Made by a program: the position numbers and the translations under genes. Positions 25,739 through 38,325 of a stretch of 64,000 nucleotides of DNA are shown here, one piece after another. This stretch comes from Gymnogyps californianus (taxonomy: Eukaryota > Chordata > Aves > Accipitriformes > Cathartidae), in contig NC_059478.1 of assembly GCF_018139145.2 (NCBI RefSeq), positions 11,763,001 through 11,827,000 of the forward strand, given 5' to 3'. The stretch's first letter is position 1; each line of letters opens with the position of its first letter. The notes beneath the pieces are model-generated. The model saw only the letters and a program-made list of their open reading frames with translations. It was not told the origin of the DNA and did no database searches.

Positions 25739-26329
25739 GTGGGAGCATCTGCTACTGAGACCTTGGTGCAGAGTGGGGTGAGCAGCAAATGCATGACACT
25801 CACCTCTGCAGCACATCAGTGGGGTGAAGGAAAAGGAGAAGCCCTGAGACTGGGCTCTGACAGAGCCAAGCCTGTGCACGGGCTACCACCACGCGGGGAA
25901 AAGAAGTGGCAGCGGTGGTTTGAGCTTCCTGAGGCAAAACTGCTCCCTAAGACATCCTCTGGCAGTGCCCAGGTTTTATTGCAGTCTACAGTGCAAGGAA
26001 GAGAGCAGGTAGAGGCACCCCAGCCCCATAAATGCCGTACTGTGAACTGCTGCATTTCTTCAGCTGAAATGCATTTAATTGGGTTGCCCTGCTTCATGCT
26101 CCTGGTCCCAGCCAAGGAGGTGGCCACACTAAAGGGGAAAGGCAGTGCAGAGCCAGCCCTCATGAGCTGCATAAAGCTGCTTTCCTGCACCAGCCTGACA
26201 CTGCCAAAGCCTGCCCTGGGCTATGGGAGGGAAGGTAAAAGCCAAGAAGCACGGCCAGAGGCCTGGGAGAGGCACTCGCAGCAACGACAGCAAAAGCCCA
26301 GCCAAGGAGAGCACCCAGCAGCCCCATAA
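25739..26329 (+). CDS. Hypothetical 196-codon ORF in GC-rich island
   Basis: This is the longest open frame in the window. It lies within a block (about 25680-26400) clearly richer in G+C than its surroundings. The conceptual product is rich in Ser, Lys, Gln and Pro, has scattered Cys, ends in a basic Gln-rich stretch (about residues 165-196) and shows no domain I recognise. Two long frames on the opposite strand (124 codons at 25816-26190, 116 codons at 26129-26479) overlap it, as expected when high G+C simply thins out stop codons. About 100 bp after the stop, overlapping AATAAA hexamers occur at 26430-26446, so the block could be the 3' exon of a transcript. I favour a non-coding or recently arisen transcript, or a decayed repeat, over an established protein gene. 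Confidence 0.15.
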   Translation: MGASATETLVQSGVSSKCMTLTSAAHQWGEGKGEALRLGSDRAKPVHGLPPRGEKKWQRWFELPEAKLLPKTSSGSAQVLLQSTVQGREQVEAPQPHKCRTVNCCISSAEMHLIGLPCFMLLVPAKEVATLKGKGSAEPALMSCIKLLSCTSLTLPKPALGYGREGKSQEARPEAWERHSQQRQQKPSQGEHPAAP

Positions 26330-26429
26330 GCACAGGCCTTGCCCTGCACCTCCAGCTCTGGCGCTGCTGCAACAAGGGAGAGGACAGTCATGCCAGTGAG
26401 CCAAAACCAGAATGCTGACGGCTGTAGGA

Positions 26430-26446
26430 AAAATAAATAAAATAAA
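26430..26446 (+). promoter_or_regulatory. Clustered AATAAA polyadenylation-signal hexamers
   Basis: The stretch AAAATAAATAAAATAAAG contains overlapping AATAAA hexamers at the 3' edge of the GC-rich island that holds the 196-codon ORF. AATAAA is common by chance in AT-rich DNA, but its position directly after a GC-rich block is what one would expect at the end of a + strand terminal exon. A GT-rich downstream element is not obvious. Confidence 0.25.
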
Positions 26447-27143
26447 GGCAGTAACCATGCAGGAAGCATAGACTTCCAAAGTCTACCTGATCTGTGGAAA
26501 ACTAATGATATCTAATAAATGAATTTGTCAGATTCCTTCAGAAAGGTAATAGTGGTTGAAATTTTACTTTCAGGCAACGTCGAAAATTGTTCTACATAGT
26601 TTAAAGCAGTACTCTGGATAAACATCAAACTCTGCCTTGAATAATCTCTCGTCAAAAGCTTTATTTCAACTGCAAGCTGGAAAGATTCAGTCACTGAAAC
26701 TCAGCTAGTCTTAACCTAGTCATTACCTGAACGTGGGCATTTCCATTGGGAAAAAGGGATTTTTTAGGTGCACTGCTGCTCCAGAAATGCAAGACTGAAT
26801 TTTATGTTACATAGGCTGAACCCAGGCTACAAAAAGAAGACATATATTTAGTTATATACATGATCTCTGAAGAATAACTATGAAAAGCCAAACTGGCTGA
26901 GTGGTCACTCTTCTATGTGTAGTTTTATTAGCCATTTTTCATTTCCTCTCCAAAACATTGATTGGATTAGTTGTACCTGGAAATGGTGGCATGGGATACC
27001 AATAAATGGAAATTATTTTGGAGAAATAGAGAAATATTTTGGAATTGTATGAAAACAGACTGCTAACACCCAGATTCACTTCAGCAATCTAAGAATTGGG
27101 CATTTTATCAAAGCTATCAGCCAAACTCTTTCAATAGTTGCTA

Positions 27144-27166
27144 GAGACACAGAAATCCTGTGTCTC
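27144..27166. repeat. Perfect 9-bp hairpin
   Basis: GAGACACAG (27144-27152) and CTGTGTCTC (27158-27166) are exact reverse complements around a 5-nt loop. Confidence 0.9.
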
Positions 27167-27734
27167 AGTGATTCATCCCACCTATCTTAGTGAATGACTG
27201 AATTACTATAATTCATTTACTGAAGGTGCTCTTTCTCCATTGACTAGAGAAGGAGCGTAGCTGCCAAGGACAGACCACATGCCCGACTTTAGACTGCTCA
27301 AGTTAGGCAAAATAAATCTCTGTGTGTCCTTTAACCTACTAAATTACCTGTAAGGTAAGCGACAAGAGGTTCTCCAAAGCTGACATTCCTTGCTACAGGA
27401 AAAGCCAACATATGATCAAAATGGGAATTAAGCTCATCTAAAAAAAATTAACAAGGGTGCAAAGTAATTATACTTGGCCTGATGAGCATTAAATAGTAGC
27501 ACAGACAGTTTAGAACATGCAAAACTTAGCATTAACAGCAGTGAACACATCTTAACGAGTACCTCATAACATTTGCAGTTTCAACCATAGTAGTAAATAT
27601 CTAGTAAAACAAAATGAACCCCACCAAAAAGTTTGCCTCATCACCAGCCAGAGCAAATCATGCTACTGTTTCTATCTCATCTTCTTCCTTGCTGTGCTGG
27701 AGATTAATATTTTCCTTTTCATAAGTCTAGTAGC

Positions 27735-27767
27735 AAAAAAAAAAAAAAGAAAAGAAAAAAGAAAAAG
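27735..27767. repeat. A-rich (AAAAG) low-complexity tract
   Basis: A long A run passes into AAAAG/AAAAAAG units. It is a simple repeat with no associated element. Confidence 0.85.
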
Positions 27768-28240
27768 TTTGTTTTCAACTTTCTGGTATCAGTAGGGAAA
27801 CAAAGCCACGATAAAAAGGACAAACAGGAACCCCACACCTGACAACAATGAAGAATCTTGCTTTCAAACATCACACAATTGGCTGACACTATTTTTTTTT
27901 TTATGGGCTAGCAGCTGCGTGACTCATTTATGTATGTTTTGCCTGCCTTAGCACTAAGTGGACTGATGTAAATAGGAAGTGATGAGGAAAATCAATTCAG
28001 GGCAAACATTTTTTTTTCAAGGCTGTAACAGGAAGAGATAGGAAGCCCAGGAAGATACTTGATAGATATTCAACTCAGTAGAAAAGAGGAAGCAGCACGT
28101 TGAAGCACTAAGCTGGTTATTTTGAGTTGTTGAACGGAAACGGGATACAGCACAGAAAGGATGCAGATAGGATGCATTTTGTTGCGTAGCAACCCAGGGA
28201 ATAGAAGCTCCTGCATATAACTGGAGACCATCTGCTTGTA

Positions 28241-28305
28241 CGAGAGGGAGAGAAAAAAAAAAAAACAAAAAAACACGTGTTTAAAAGGGAAAAGGGGAAA
28301 AAAGT
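28241..28305. repeat. Purine-rich tract with A runs
   Basis: The tract reads GAGAGGGAGAG, an A run, ACAAAAAAACACGTG and then alternating A and GGG blocks. On the - strand it is a long polypyrimidine stretch immediately upstream of an open region (28017-28240) and could serve as a splice-acceptor tract there. Confidence 0.8.
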
Positions 28306-31156
28306 GCAATACTGAAGAAGGAAGTTTAGCTACACTACATGAGTCCTTGCCAAATCACCCCTGGTAAAAGTTTAAGGGATAGAAGAACTTAAGTAGAAGT
28401 CATTGTGTGCAGCTTCCTACTACAGTATCTTTGTGTCAAGTCTGTTCTTACAGAACCAAATTAGGCTTTGGGGTAAAACAGGCAAACTGCCAGGGAAGAT
28501 ACTGCCAGTTAATTCATTTCCACTAAAGGCAGATTGCAACTTCTTCTATTTCCTCAACAATGTTTACAGTAAAACTGCATCAACTTTTAACATCAGTATT
28601 TTCCACAGTGTTGTAGTATACTACCTGTCCTCAGAGCACCACTCAGTCATCAGCTTGCGTGGCAATATTATTCAGTATAACAACTCCAACTCTTGGCACA
28701 CCACAAATATAATTTTGCTCATGTGACTAAATGTGTTACATAAATAAAATATTTATATATTCAAATTAAAAAATTCTAGACTGATTTCACTAGTTTCCTG
28801 AGTCAAATTTGATTCAGGATTTCCCCTGATGCATTGAATTGATGAAAAATTTAGAGAAAAGGATTTACAAAGAAAAGGAAGGAAAAAAAAGAGAAATGCA
28901 TTCTGAAGAAGAGATCTCCATTAATAGGTGAGGTTAGGAAAGAACTAGGAAAAGAACAGAAACTTGAGCCCTGCCAGATGCTGCTGGAGCTACCGGTTTT
29001 ACCTAAGAGAGACAGTTCTGGTCCTGGAGCAGCTGGTACCCATAACTGTTGAGTGCTGGAGGAGAGCTGAAGGAAAGGGGACAGGGAGCAGGACAGAAAA
29101 GTGAGGCTCCATTGCAGGAGCATGCCAGTTATTAAAATGCCTCTGCACACACAGTTTAAGAAGGAAGAGCCTCCATGTACCTGGGTAGTCCGGAACACCT
29201 TAATCTCCAGACTTTGCTGCTGTATTCTGCTCCTCTTGGCACAGAACATAGGAAGAAGTGCTGGTCTCTGCCTTTGTGTGTGTGGCTGTGGCCATGAGGA
29301 ATACAATTCTCACTTCTCCCCATCGTTGTCCCCCGTATGAGTTCCCTGATACTCCATGAGAACGCAAAATACAAATAGTTCTCCTTGTTTTTCTCATTCT
29401 AATTTTCCTTTCTTTTTCTAATATTTTATTATAAAGACATCTCAGATGAGCTCACTGTCATTTTCAGAGTCACACAGTGTGTAATTGTTGAGGAGAAAAC
29501 TGTTATACCCTTCATATGAAATTTATGGTCATGTATTGTGCTGCACTGAATAGCTTCTAGTAACATTATGGTGTCCCTTGGATTGTGTTTTTCCTTATCT
29601 AGTAATCATTCATATGGGACTAGCAGTGGTCTTTCATGAAACATGGGCTCTTTTCTGCTTCTCATACACATCACCCTGAAGCTTTAGTATGCTCCCTGAC
29701 CTGCTAGAAGCTTCTTGTTCTCCAACTGAGACAGATTTCCCTGTCCTAAAGGAAAACATCCCCTTCTTGCTGCCAGGTGACTGTAAAGCAGAAGGGGTCT
29801 AGGCCAGCACCTGACCCAGCAGTGAGAAGGAGGCAGAGGACCCTAAGTGCCACTAGACTGGTGTCAGGAAGCCTGTGCTGCTCTTCTGCTGCATTACAAA
29901 TTGGGAGCATTGCCTCTATTTCCCACCTCACCCTTGGCCTGACTTTCTATCCCATGAGCTCTCCCACGCAGGGATGATTTCCCACTAAGGTTTGGTCTAG
30001 CAGCCCACACCTTGTATGTTCATTAATATCTATGTGTCAGATCTCCTTATATCCAGGCATATGAGATTATGCTTCAGCATATGTCCTGGTTTAAGTACTG
30101 CTGCTTATGCCACCAGCAGAGTTCATCCCTGAGGTTGCACAAGCTGATCATTGTATGCAGGTGGCAGCATAAGCATCTACTTTTGAACACACACATCAGC
30201 ACGTATAAAAATAAAACAAAATGATCAAGTAACAGCAATTATGAGAAGTCAGAATGAGAACAAGTACTTATTAAACTTAGTGCCAAAACTCACACTGATT
30301 TCGCTTTAAAAATTCTCTCTCCATTGCATATGCATCAGAAAACACAAAATGTTGTAAAATGGGTTTATTGGCTTATTTCAGGAAAGAAAATCCTAAAAGC
30401 GTCCTAGAGCTGCTTGACAGGAAGGACATACAAGCTCTCATTAGATGATCAGATTCCCCTCAAGCCTGTAACTTGAATTGCTTTATTTCAAAGGGTTTCT
30501 CCAGTACAGATAAAACAGCAGAAATCTTCTGATACTTGCAGAGGCAGGAGGACTTTGTATCTCCTACCATACTCTGAAATGTCATGTGCCTCCCAAGTAA
30601 GCCAAACTAAACCTGCAGTAAGGCTCCCCACAAATGTACAGCCTAGATGTATGCAAGCTGATCCCCAGACATCTAGCTTCCAGCAGAGAAAGGTAGAAAA
30701 GCTATGACATGTTTCTATATTATCACATTCTAGCTCCTATTTCCATGAAAAAGCTCTCTGAGCTCATTCTTTCATTCATTATTATTGCTTTTGCATTGTT
30801 GGTCGATTCATAAAATGCCTTTGTCCTGCCTGCATGCTGCACGGCTAGGCTGCCGAATACAGCCACTCAGATGTGAAGTTGAGCTAGCGAAGAGGAAAGT
30901 TACACCAAAACTCTTGCACTGAAACAACAAGAGTAATAAATAGATTTATTAACTTGTCCAAAGAAATGTAGAAAAGAGCTGGCCATAGTTCAATGTTTAA
31001 AATATCTGGGACTTGTCCACCTACAAGTGTTTTTGTTAGGCGGCATTACACAAGAGCTCTCACAGAAACCAGCTGGCAGGTCTACAAGCAAGAAACACCT
31101 ACACTCAGCAAGCCTGAACACTGTTTTACCATGTGCTTTCCTCCCTCTTCTCCCTA

Positions 31157-31176
31157 CCCCGCCCCCCCCCCCCCCC
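31157..31176. repeat. Poly(C) tract, 15-nt C run
   Basis: CCCC-G-C(15) lies at the end of a pyrimidine-rich stretch (31137-31176) and is followed by six A residues. On the opposite strand this is a G run long enough to form a G-quadruplex. It is prone to slippage, so its exact length is unreliable. Confidence 0.9.
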
Positions 31177-34051
31177 AAAAAATCATTGCATGACTAGAGG
31201 AAAACATTATAATCTTGATGATGCTCCGAGGGTTCTTACTCTGTTGAGAAAAATCTTTGGTAGCGCTCAGTAATGGCTCTTTGTAATGCTCAACTGCCCT
31301 TGGGCAGTAAAATACTTCCTAGGTAACTTCTCCTGTCATATGCTAATTATGTATTACCAGTCTATATTTTTCTTCTCTAGCACACTGTCAGACTGCAGAT
31401 TGTTCTAGCATGACAGATGGTAGGAGTCACCCTCTTGGCCAGCAGCATATGCAAATCCCTAATGGCCCTCAGAAAAAACCTTTACCTTAAGGAGCAGAAA
31501 CTATAACTGGCCAGGTTAGAGTTTCCTGGGCTCCTTTGGGGAGCAACAGATGTTGGCCACAGCCTGAGAGAGAGGTACTGGTCCAGACTGAAGACTGGTC
31601 CAATGAAGGCCAACAGCTCCTATATCAGCTACTCATTCTCCAAAAAAAACAGCAACAGTGAAGAAAAGCATGCTGGTCTATCTGGCATTTGAAAAACCCA
31701 AGAGGTAGAACATACACCCGATCAAGCAATGACATCAGTCTACCCATGTGCACTCTCCCCTGACACTGCCCTGATTACAAAGGTAAGGTAGCTGGTCTGA
31801 AACAGAAGAAATTCATCAGTCCTGCAGCAACACACTGGTCCTACAGGAAAAATAGCTAGCTTGGCTTGTAAGGAAAATGTTTTGCTCCTTCAGAGCTCAC
31901 ATAGGATACACAGCATGTTCAGACAAGCTTTTTTTGTCATGTACCACTGTCAGGTAGTCCATATGCTACCAATACCTGTGGCTGTGTTCTTGGTCATCAG
32001 TGGAGGCATTCAGTTCTTCCATGGAGGACCATGGAAAACCCTGCTGTACAAGGTGTCAGACAAAATTGATCTTTTACCCAAATACAGACCACAGTGCAAG
32101 CAAAACACTTACTGAAACTGAAGTCATGCCAAAACAATAGTGCCAAGCCATTACAATGGCATGATGTTTTGATTGGTTTTAATTGTTTTGAATTTAAAGT
32201 GTAGGCTCCTTGTACTTAGGACTTCTTGTGACTTCTAAGGTTCAGCACAGGCTTAGGTATTTTGCTATATCAGTCATTAAAGAGAAGTTGATAAAGGTAA
32301 CCTTTCTTATTAGAAACCATATCACAACATGACTAAAGTAGCTGCAGGAAAAAGGATGCCCTAAAGCTAGACTTCCTTGTTAGGTAGGCATTATCCCAAA
32401 ACTGGTGCCAGGACAGTCCAAGTAAAACACATTTCTAAATAGAAGAGGTGGTATTTAAGTGATGAAAAGCCATGGTTTTCAGTGAAGTTGAACAGAAAAA
32501 AATTTCCACCTGAATAGATGTGAAGTCTTTTAGCCATTGTGAAAAGGACTGCATTAAAATGAGACATAGCATGCTCATATAGACAGTATGTAAACACATT
32601 TTGAAGAGCTGTCAGAGTTTAAATAAGGTTGAACTCATCTCCAGTGATCTCAAAGCAAATCAGAGAAATAAGCCTGTGCAATTGTTTTTGTAGTATAAAC
32701 ATACTAACTTGTACGTTTCTGAAATGAGAATCACTTGGAAATTTCGTGATCATTAGCAAACCTTTTTATAGTACCAGCAAAACAGAACCTTAGCAGAACC
32801 TAAGTTATGCCATCAGCTCTGGTCTCTCTTGTATCAGGTCTAATTAATCCTTAATAATGTCTTAGACTGATATAGACAGTTCAATTTTTTAAGGGCGTCC
32901 ACACTTCATTTTGCCCCTAAAGGGCAATGATTTGACATCTAACCTGATTAGGGCAAGTCTCAATCCTCTGAAACATTTATCTACTAAAAGAATATGTCTC
33001 TCTGTATGCCACAGATGTCCATTACATTTTTCAAAACATGGTAGAATATTCCATATGTTGAGAGAATACAACTGCAAAATTATTTCTACTTTTGGCTTAA
33101 TGAGCAAATGCATTAAACACTATTATCTGCTCAAAGTGCAGTTGCACAGAAAATCTAAAAAGAAAAGTACCATTCACAGAAGAAACGGGGCCTATTGGAT
33201 GATTGATGTTCCACAGATTATATTACTTTTCCGTGTGTGTACAATAAATAGGAAAAAATGTAACCAGCAATAGGATAGTTTGAAATATTTTCTTGCTAGT
33301 ATAAATCAATCTTAACTACACTCAAAGTATTTGAATTTCCAGTTGTTTTTTGCTAACTGTTCTCTCGTAAGGAATGTCTGTGAAGAGTTGCATCAGTTGC
33401 TCCATGAAGAGCACTGAGTCACATCACAAACAGAATAAAGTACATAATGCAGGTTTTGGTTCTTTTTAACTGAAAACTGAAGCTCTGCTAATAAAATAGA
33501 ATTTATTGCATCATAGGATAGGAACTTTGGCATCCTGTTCTGTGCTTCTCTAAGGCAAAGCCTGAGCTAATTGTCATGTACATCCATTTGATATTTGAGA
33601 ACTACATTGCATGGACGCCAGTAAGAATGTTCCAGGATTATTTTTTTCTTTAGCTTAATATTTTTCCATAGTATTACACTTCATCTGAGAAGGAAAAAAA
33701 TCTACATTGTACTTTTCTCCAACATAATTAGAAACATAACGGGGGAGAACACTTAAAGTGTATCAATATTAATTAGAATGCAAAAAAACTCAAATAAATA
33801 TTCTGCCACATTTCTCTATGCATCTTAATTCATTAAGACAAATTGGTTCGTTGTGTTCCATATCAAACTGCAGTTTTCTGACATTGTTTTCTGTTGTCAA
33901 GTATGTGTTCTCCTGTGCTATTTCTTGCAAAAATCTCCACCCAACTAAATGAAGCAATTCAATTTCATTGGATGGATCCTTTAATTGTTTCCAAACCTGT
34001 TTTCTCCTAAAAGATCACTAACAAGAATAAGTGGCTATAGCATTTGTACAC

Positions 34052-34192
34052 TTTATATACATATATGTTTATAAGCATATAAAAATACCTGTATGCTTCT
34101 ATATATACACGTATGTTTGCACACATCAGTACCAAACTTCATATATATTAAATGCATTTATATATGTATATACATACGCAAACACAGAGCAA
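34052..34192. repeat. Degenerate (TATACA/TATG)n AT-rich stretch
   Basis: Alternating TA/CA/TG dinucleotides with many TATATA and ACATAT blocks form a decayed purine-pyrimidine alternating microsatellite. The short open frame across it encodes Tyr/Ile/His/Val strings, which are a by-product of the repeat. Confidence 0.75.
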
Positions 34193-36062
34193 ATGCTGTT
34201 AGGCATTTTGATTTAGTGTTAGTATTTAGCACAAAATTTTGTTAATAAAATTCTCTTTACAAAGTTCCATGGCTATAAGACAACTAGGAAAATGAAACAA
34301 TTAAACAAACAGCTTAATAATAAGCAAAACAAATTCCTGAAAGTTAAGATTTTGCCTAAAGCACATTTTAAAGATTTGCTCAGTGAGTTAAAGAGGGAGT
34401 AGGAGCAGGCCCTAAGCTTCTTCAGAGACTGTTTTGTATAGCTAAAGTTATTGCATATTGATCGACTATATTAAGCCTTATCAAGATATATCAGGGTGAG
34501 AACTATTATTGTTTCCTATTAGTTTGGGGAGATAAATCACATACTTTCATTTTATGAAAACTTATTAAATGTCTAAGAACAAGTTCATCTCCTTTATTAA
34601 AACTGCTAACACTGGCCATATCCCCTTTAAAATAACAGGTGGCATAGAGTTCATTAGCTGCAATAATTTCTCTTGTATAAATTTACTTGCCTGTTTGGTT
34701 TTCAGATTTGGTCTTGAAAATAAGTTTGTGTGAACATTTCTCTTTGGGATTGTCCAGCTTCCTTCCACCTCCTTTTTAATGGCTCCTCCTGCAGCAGGAC
34801 ATCCTGCATTTTAGGAATTTCAGTTTGTTATCTCAGTAGCTTTAAAAGCATTGTCTGAGTCAGGACTTTTCTTTTGTCTTAAGTGTCTGCTATGCAGCTG
34901 GCATCTAACCTCATACACGTGTGTGCTCTCAGATCTGTCTTTTTCAAGCTGATATTCAACATGGACATAGTATGCATGAAAGACCCGAATAGGACACTGC
35001 TCCATAACAAGCAGAGTGTCTAGGATGCCGAGTTATTCTTTTTCCTAGCAGTAGCACCATAGAGTCTTTTCTCTCCCTTCTCAAAGTCCTCTAATGTAGA
35101 TCCTCATATTGCTAAAAAAACTGGTTCAAGTATCCCGTGCATTGATGTACACACATGTGTATGAATGAATATATATTTACACAGAGGAATTTAATTTCAC
35201 ACTTTTCCTCTCGCTTGGTAGTTTGTTACCCAGTTATCTTTGTTAGTCAACAGTAACACTATAGGCTTCATTGCCTCTAACATGATCAGTTGTCTTAAAG
35301 GCTGGAGAAGTTCTCCAGATCTATGACAGAGCTCTGAGATCCCACACCAGGGTTAGTCAATTCAGTACTATTATATTCATTTTGGTCCAAAAGTATGCAT
35401 CACAGATTGTCTGCTGGGGGATTACACGACTCATCTCAGTCAACATTCCCTCTCTGCAGTAAATTGCTCTGGATACAGAAGAGTGTCCCTGTCTGAAAAA
35501 TTCTTCCAAATATCCAAAGCCAGCTAACTGCTATCAGTCATAAAAACAGACTTGTGCCAAAATGGATTTGGAGCTGGGGCTAAAAAGGGAAATAGGAGAG
35601 ACACTGCCTGGCAATGCCACTTTTTTTGTCTTTAAATATGTTGTCAAAAGACTGTATATCTTCCATGTTTCATAAAGGCTTTATGCTTGCTTATTGAGAC
35701 TACAGCAGCAATGTTTCCAGGAACAGGTCACTGGATCAGGAACCAGTACCTGAGTTTTATTTTTGGCTCTGCCATAGGTTCATTGTACTATCTTAGGCAA
35801 GTCATTGAAACACTTCACATCCTATTACACCAGTATGTGACATGACCTAGAAACCACAGTAACTTGGGGACTCAGTATGATAACTGTTCCTGTTGTACTT
35901 GGCTTAGAATAAACATTAATCAAGGAAAGTTATTTTTCTAACTTACTTCAGCCATAACAAATATTTTCTCCTCATTTGGAATAAATGGTAATTCCTAAAA
36001 ACAGTGTAGGTTTACAAGTCAAAACCTTCAGCTATTCATTAATGAGTCTTGACCATACCTTA

Positions 36063-36109
36063 AAGCTTAACTGATATATTTTCATGATGTGACATGAAAA
36101 TTTAAGCTT
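36063..36109. repeat. Bipartite hairpin (8-bp outer, 9-bp inner stem)
   Basis: Outer arms AAGCTTAA (36063-36070) and TTAAGCTT (36102-36109) enclose inner arms ATTTTCATG (36078-36086) and CATGAAAAT (36093-36101). The loop is 6 nt, and a 7-nt bulge lies on the 5' side only. Total paired length is 17 bp, shorter than a typical pre-miRNA (about 22-30 bp). Confidence 0.85.
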
Positions 36110-38305
36110 CCTAAGGCTGAAAGTTGGGGTTTTTTTATTAAAGTCCATTTTACCTGTTATAGCTACACCCAGAGTAGTAAGCAAGCATTCAAGAGCAATG
36201 TGGTCTTCACAGGCACCAGAAGAGTTGCCTATATTTCCTTTTAAAAATAATATAGCAAACGCTTTAAATTAACCCCCCTTTCACATTACTGTTTATTACT
36301 GCCTGTGAGGACTATACTGTCCATATCACTACTTTCCTTTACAACAGTCAGAGAGATGGCTTCCTTGCTCATTGAAAGAAGCAATGTCTAGATCACTTTT
36401 ACATGCCTGTTTAGATTTCATTCATTTTTTATTGGTACAAACCCAGGTTTTTGCATTTGCTTTGTGCATTTATTTTGGTTGTAACTCTACAGCTCATACT
36501 GAAGCCCAGTGAGCAGTCCTATAAATCAAGTCTTTTGTGCAACAAACTATGGCACCTAAAGATACTCAACTCTTTGTCACTCCAGTAATGAGATACTCAG
36601 CACCTACAGGACCATGAAAAAGGATAACAGAACATTCAGCAGTTGTACCCCACTTCTTTTTTGAGGATATAAGAGACAAACCCAAAGATAACGTCATCAC
36701 ATTAATGCCAGTGTCATTCCACCAGCAACAATGGCATTGGAAGTTTTGCAGTAGTCAGGTTTAGTGTCCTTTCCCCTGAGGAATACTTGCTCTTTAGGTA
36801 TGTGTAATGGTGTTAAGTTGTAAATTATTCTAGGTAGATCATTTACTTAGTAGTTCATTAAGATGAGTTAGCCATGAAAAAGTTGGTTCTGATCTACTGA
36901 GAAGTGTTTTCTGCAAAGTAGAACAGCAGTACAGCAAACTATTCGCAATGGAAACTTGTCATCTTTTTGTTCCTAGAGTTCTAGGATGGCTTAAGACCAC
37001 AATCACAGCATCCATTGCTGTATTCAGACACACATTATCTTGAACTTCCATCAAACAACAGCTTCTGAAGAATAGCTACTACTGTGCAAGTTGGCACCTC
37101 ACCTGACTGCTCATAAACCTTCCTGTTGAAACAAAAATCGAAAAAATGTTATAGGGATGCTATTTGCAAACACACATCAATGGAGAGGGAGATTATTTAA
37201 ACACAAAAAACCCCACACTTTATAGTGGACCAAGTACAGAGTATTTAACTAACAATTTGCCAGGTCCTTTGACATTGTATGGCTCACTATTGTACTAACC
37301 AACCCATAAAGGCATGCCGCAAAAAAGTACATAACTCAAAGGATTCACAGTAATAACTAGGTAAAAAGTATATTTTAGGATACCAAGAAATTCCTATTGA
37401 TATTATTTTTGAAAGTGGTGAGCCCTGCTTGAGCTCAGTGGGTGCTTATGTGTTGAAATACATTTTCTGTTCATTTGGTTTGCCCCAGCCCATCACAGTC
37501 ATCTGTATATGCTCTGCAACATGGTCCAAAATTAATGTGAAGCTGGAAAACACTAGATGATCACAAAGACACTTCTGCTTGTGTCCTCTTAAACCAAAGA
37601 TGCTATGAGGTACGACAGCCAAAATAATTCATAAACTGTAGATTTCCATCGACAAAAACTAAAACCCGTGTATTAGCAGCATTCACAGCTAGCAAGATGC
37701 AAGACGAAACAGTGATTTGAACAATGGAAGCTGAACGTTCAGCAAGAATACCAGGTGCTAGGAAGGAAGGTTGGAAACATGCCTGTTCTTGAAAAACTGA
37801 TCCCTAAGCTAGACACTTGAGGTTTGCCTCTTGAAAATGTACTAAAATAGTTGTTCTGGGATTAACTTCCTGTGGATATACTTATTCTGGAATAAGAGTG
37901 CTCAAAATCTGTGGGAAGTGCACCGGAAGACAGGCAGGACAAGGGTTCTACTGAGATAAAAAGTGTTCCAGGATATTAAATATTTAAGTGTGTTGCCTTT
38001 GGTAAATTTTAGGCATTGCTGAGCTCTAGGCATGATTTTCGAAAATACTGGGCGCCTATGATCAACATATGCTGCTCCAGTGAAAATCAGATCCCATTTA
38101 GGGGTCCTAGATGCATTACAAGGCATCAGTTACTAATCATTGCCATGAGGCAACAGATTAGAGATGGATCTATGCCCTTTTCTACATTTTTATTTCCCTT
38201 ATGATGTGCGCTCTGTAGTGACATGTATCACATTAATACAGGCTGGCGTTCTAGTACTTGCATTTGGGTAATGGTCTTCATATCTGGGTGGAGTTTGGGT
38301 TGGGT

Positions 38306-38325
38306 TTTTTTTTGGGGGGGGGGGG
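38306..38325. repeat. T9-G12 homopolymer junction
   Basis: A run of nine or more T is followed directly by 12 G (38314-38325), in a wider T/G-rich stretch that starts near 38290. The sequence is low complexity with a potential G-quadruplex on the + strand. Length is likely polymorphic or subject to sequencing error. Confidence 0.9.

Larger units (their letters stand above)
26500..31130. other. Gene-free sequence with mixed composition
   Basis: Mostly AT-rich, with mildly GC-richer patches at about 28930-29300 and 29760-29960. The 151-codon - strand frame at 28851-29306 encodes a Ser/Phe/Leu-rich peptide without domains. On the - strand, 28240-28017 is open in two frames after a polypyrimidine tract. 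No gene can be supported. Confidence 0.55.

Noticed and set aside
26129..26479. 116-codon hydrophobic frame on the - strand resembling a membrane protein
   Set aside because: It is antisense to the GC-rich island and overlaps three other open frames; the hydrophobicity follows from G+C-rich antisense codons (Leu, Cys, Ala).
28851..29306. 151-codon open frame on the - strand
   Set aside because: Second-longest frame, but its Ser/Phe/Leu-rich composition, poly-Phe end and lack of domains or splice context fit translated pyrimidine-rich noise.
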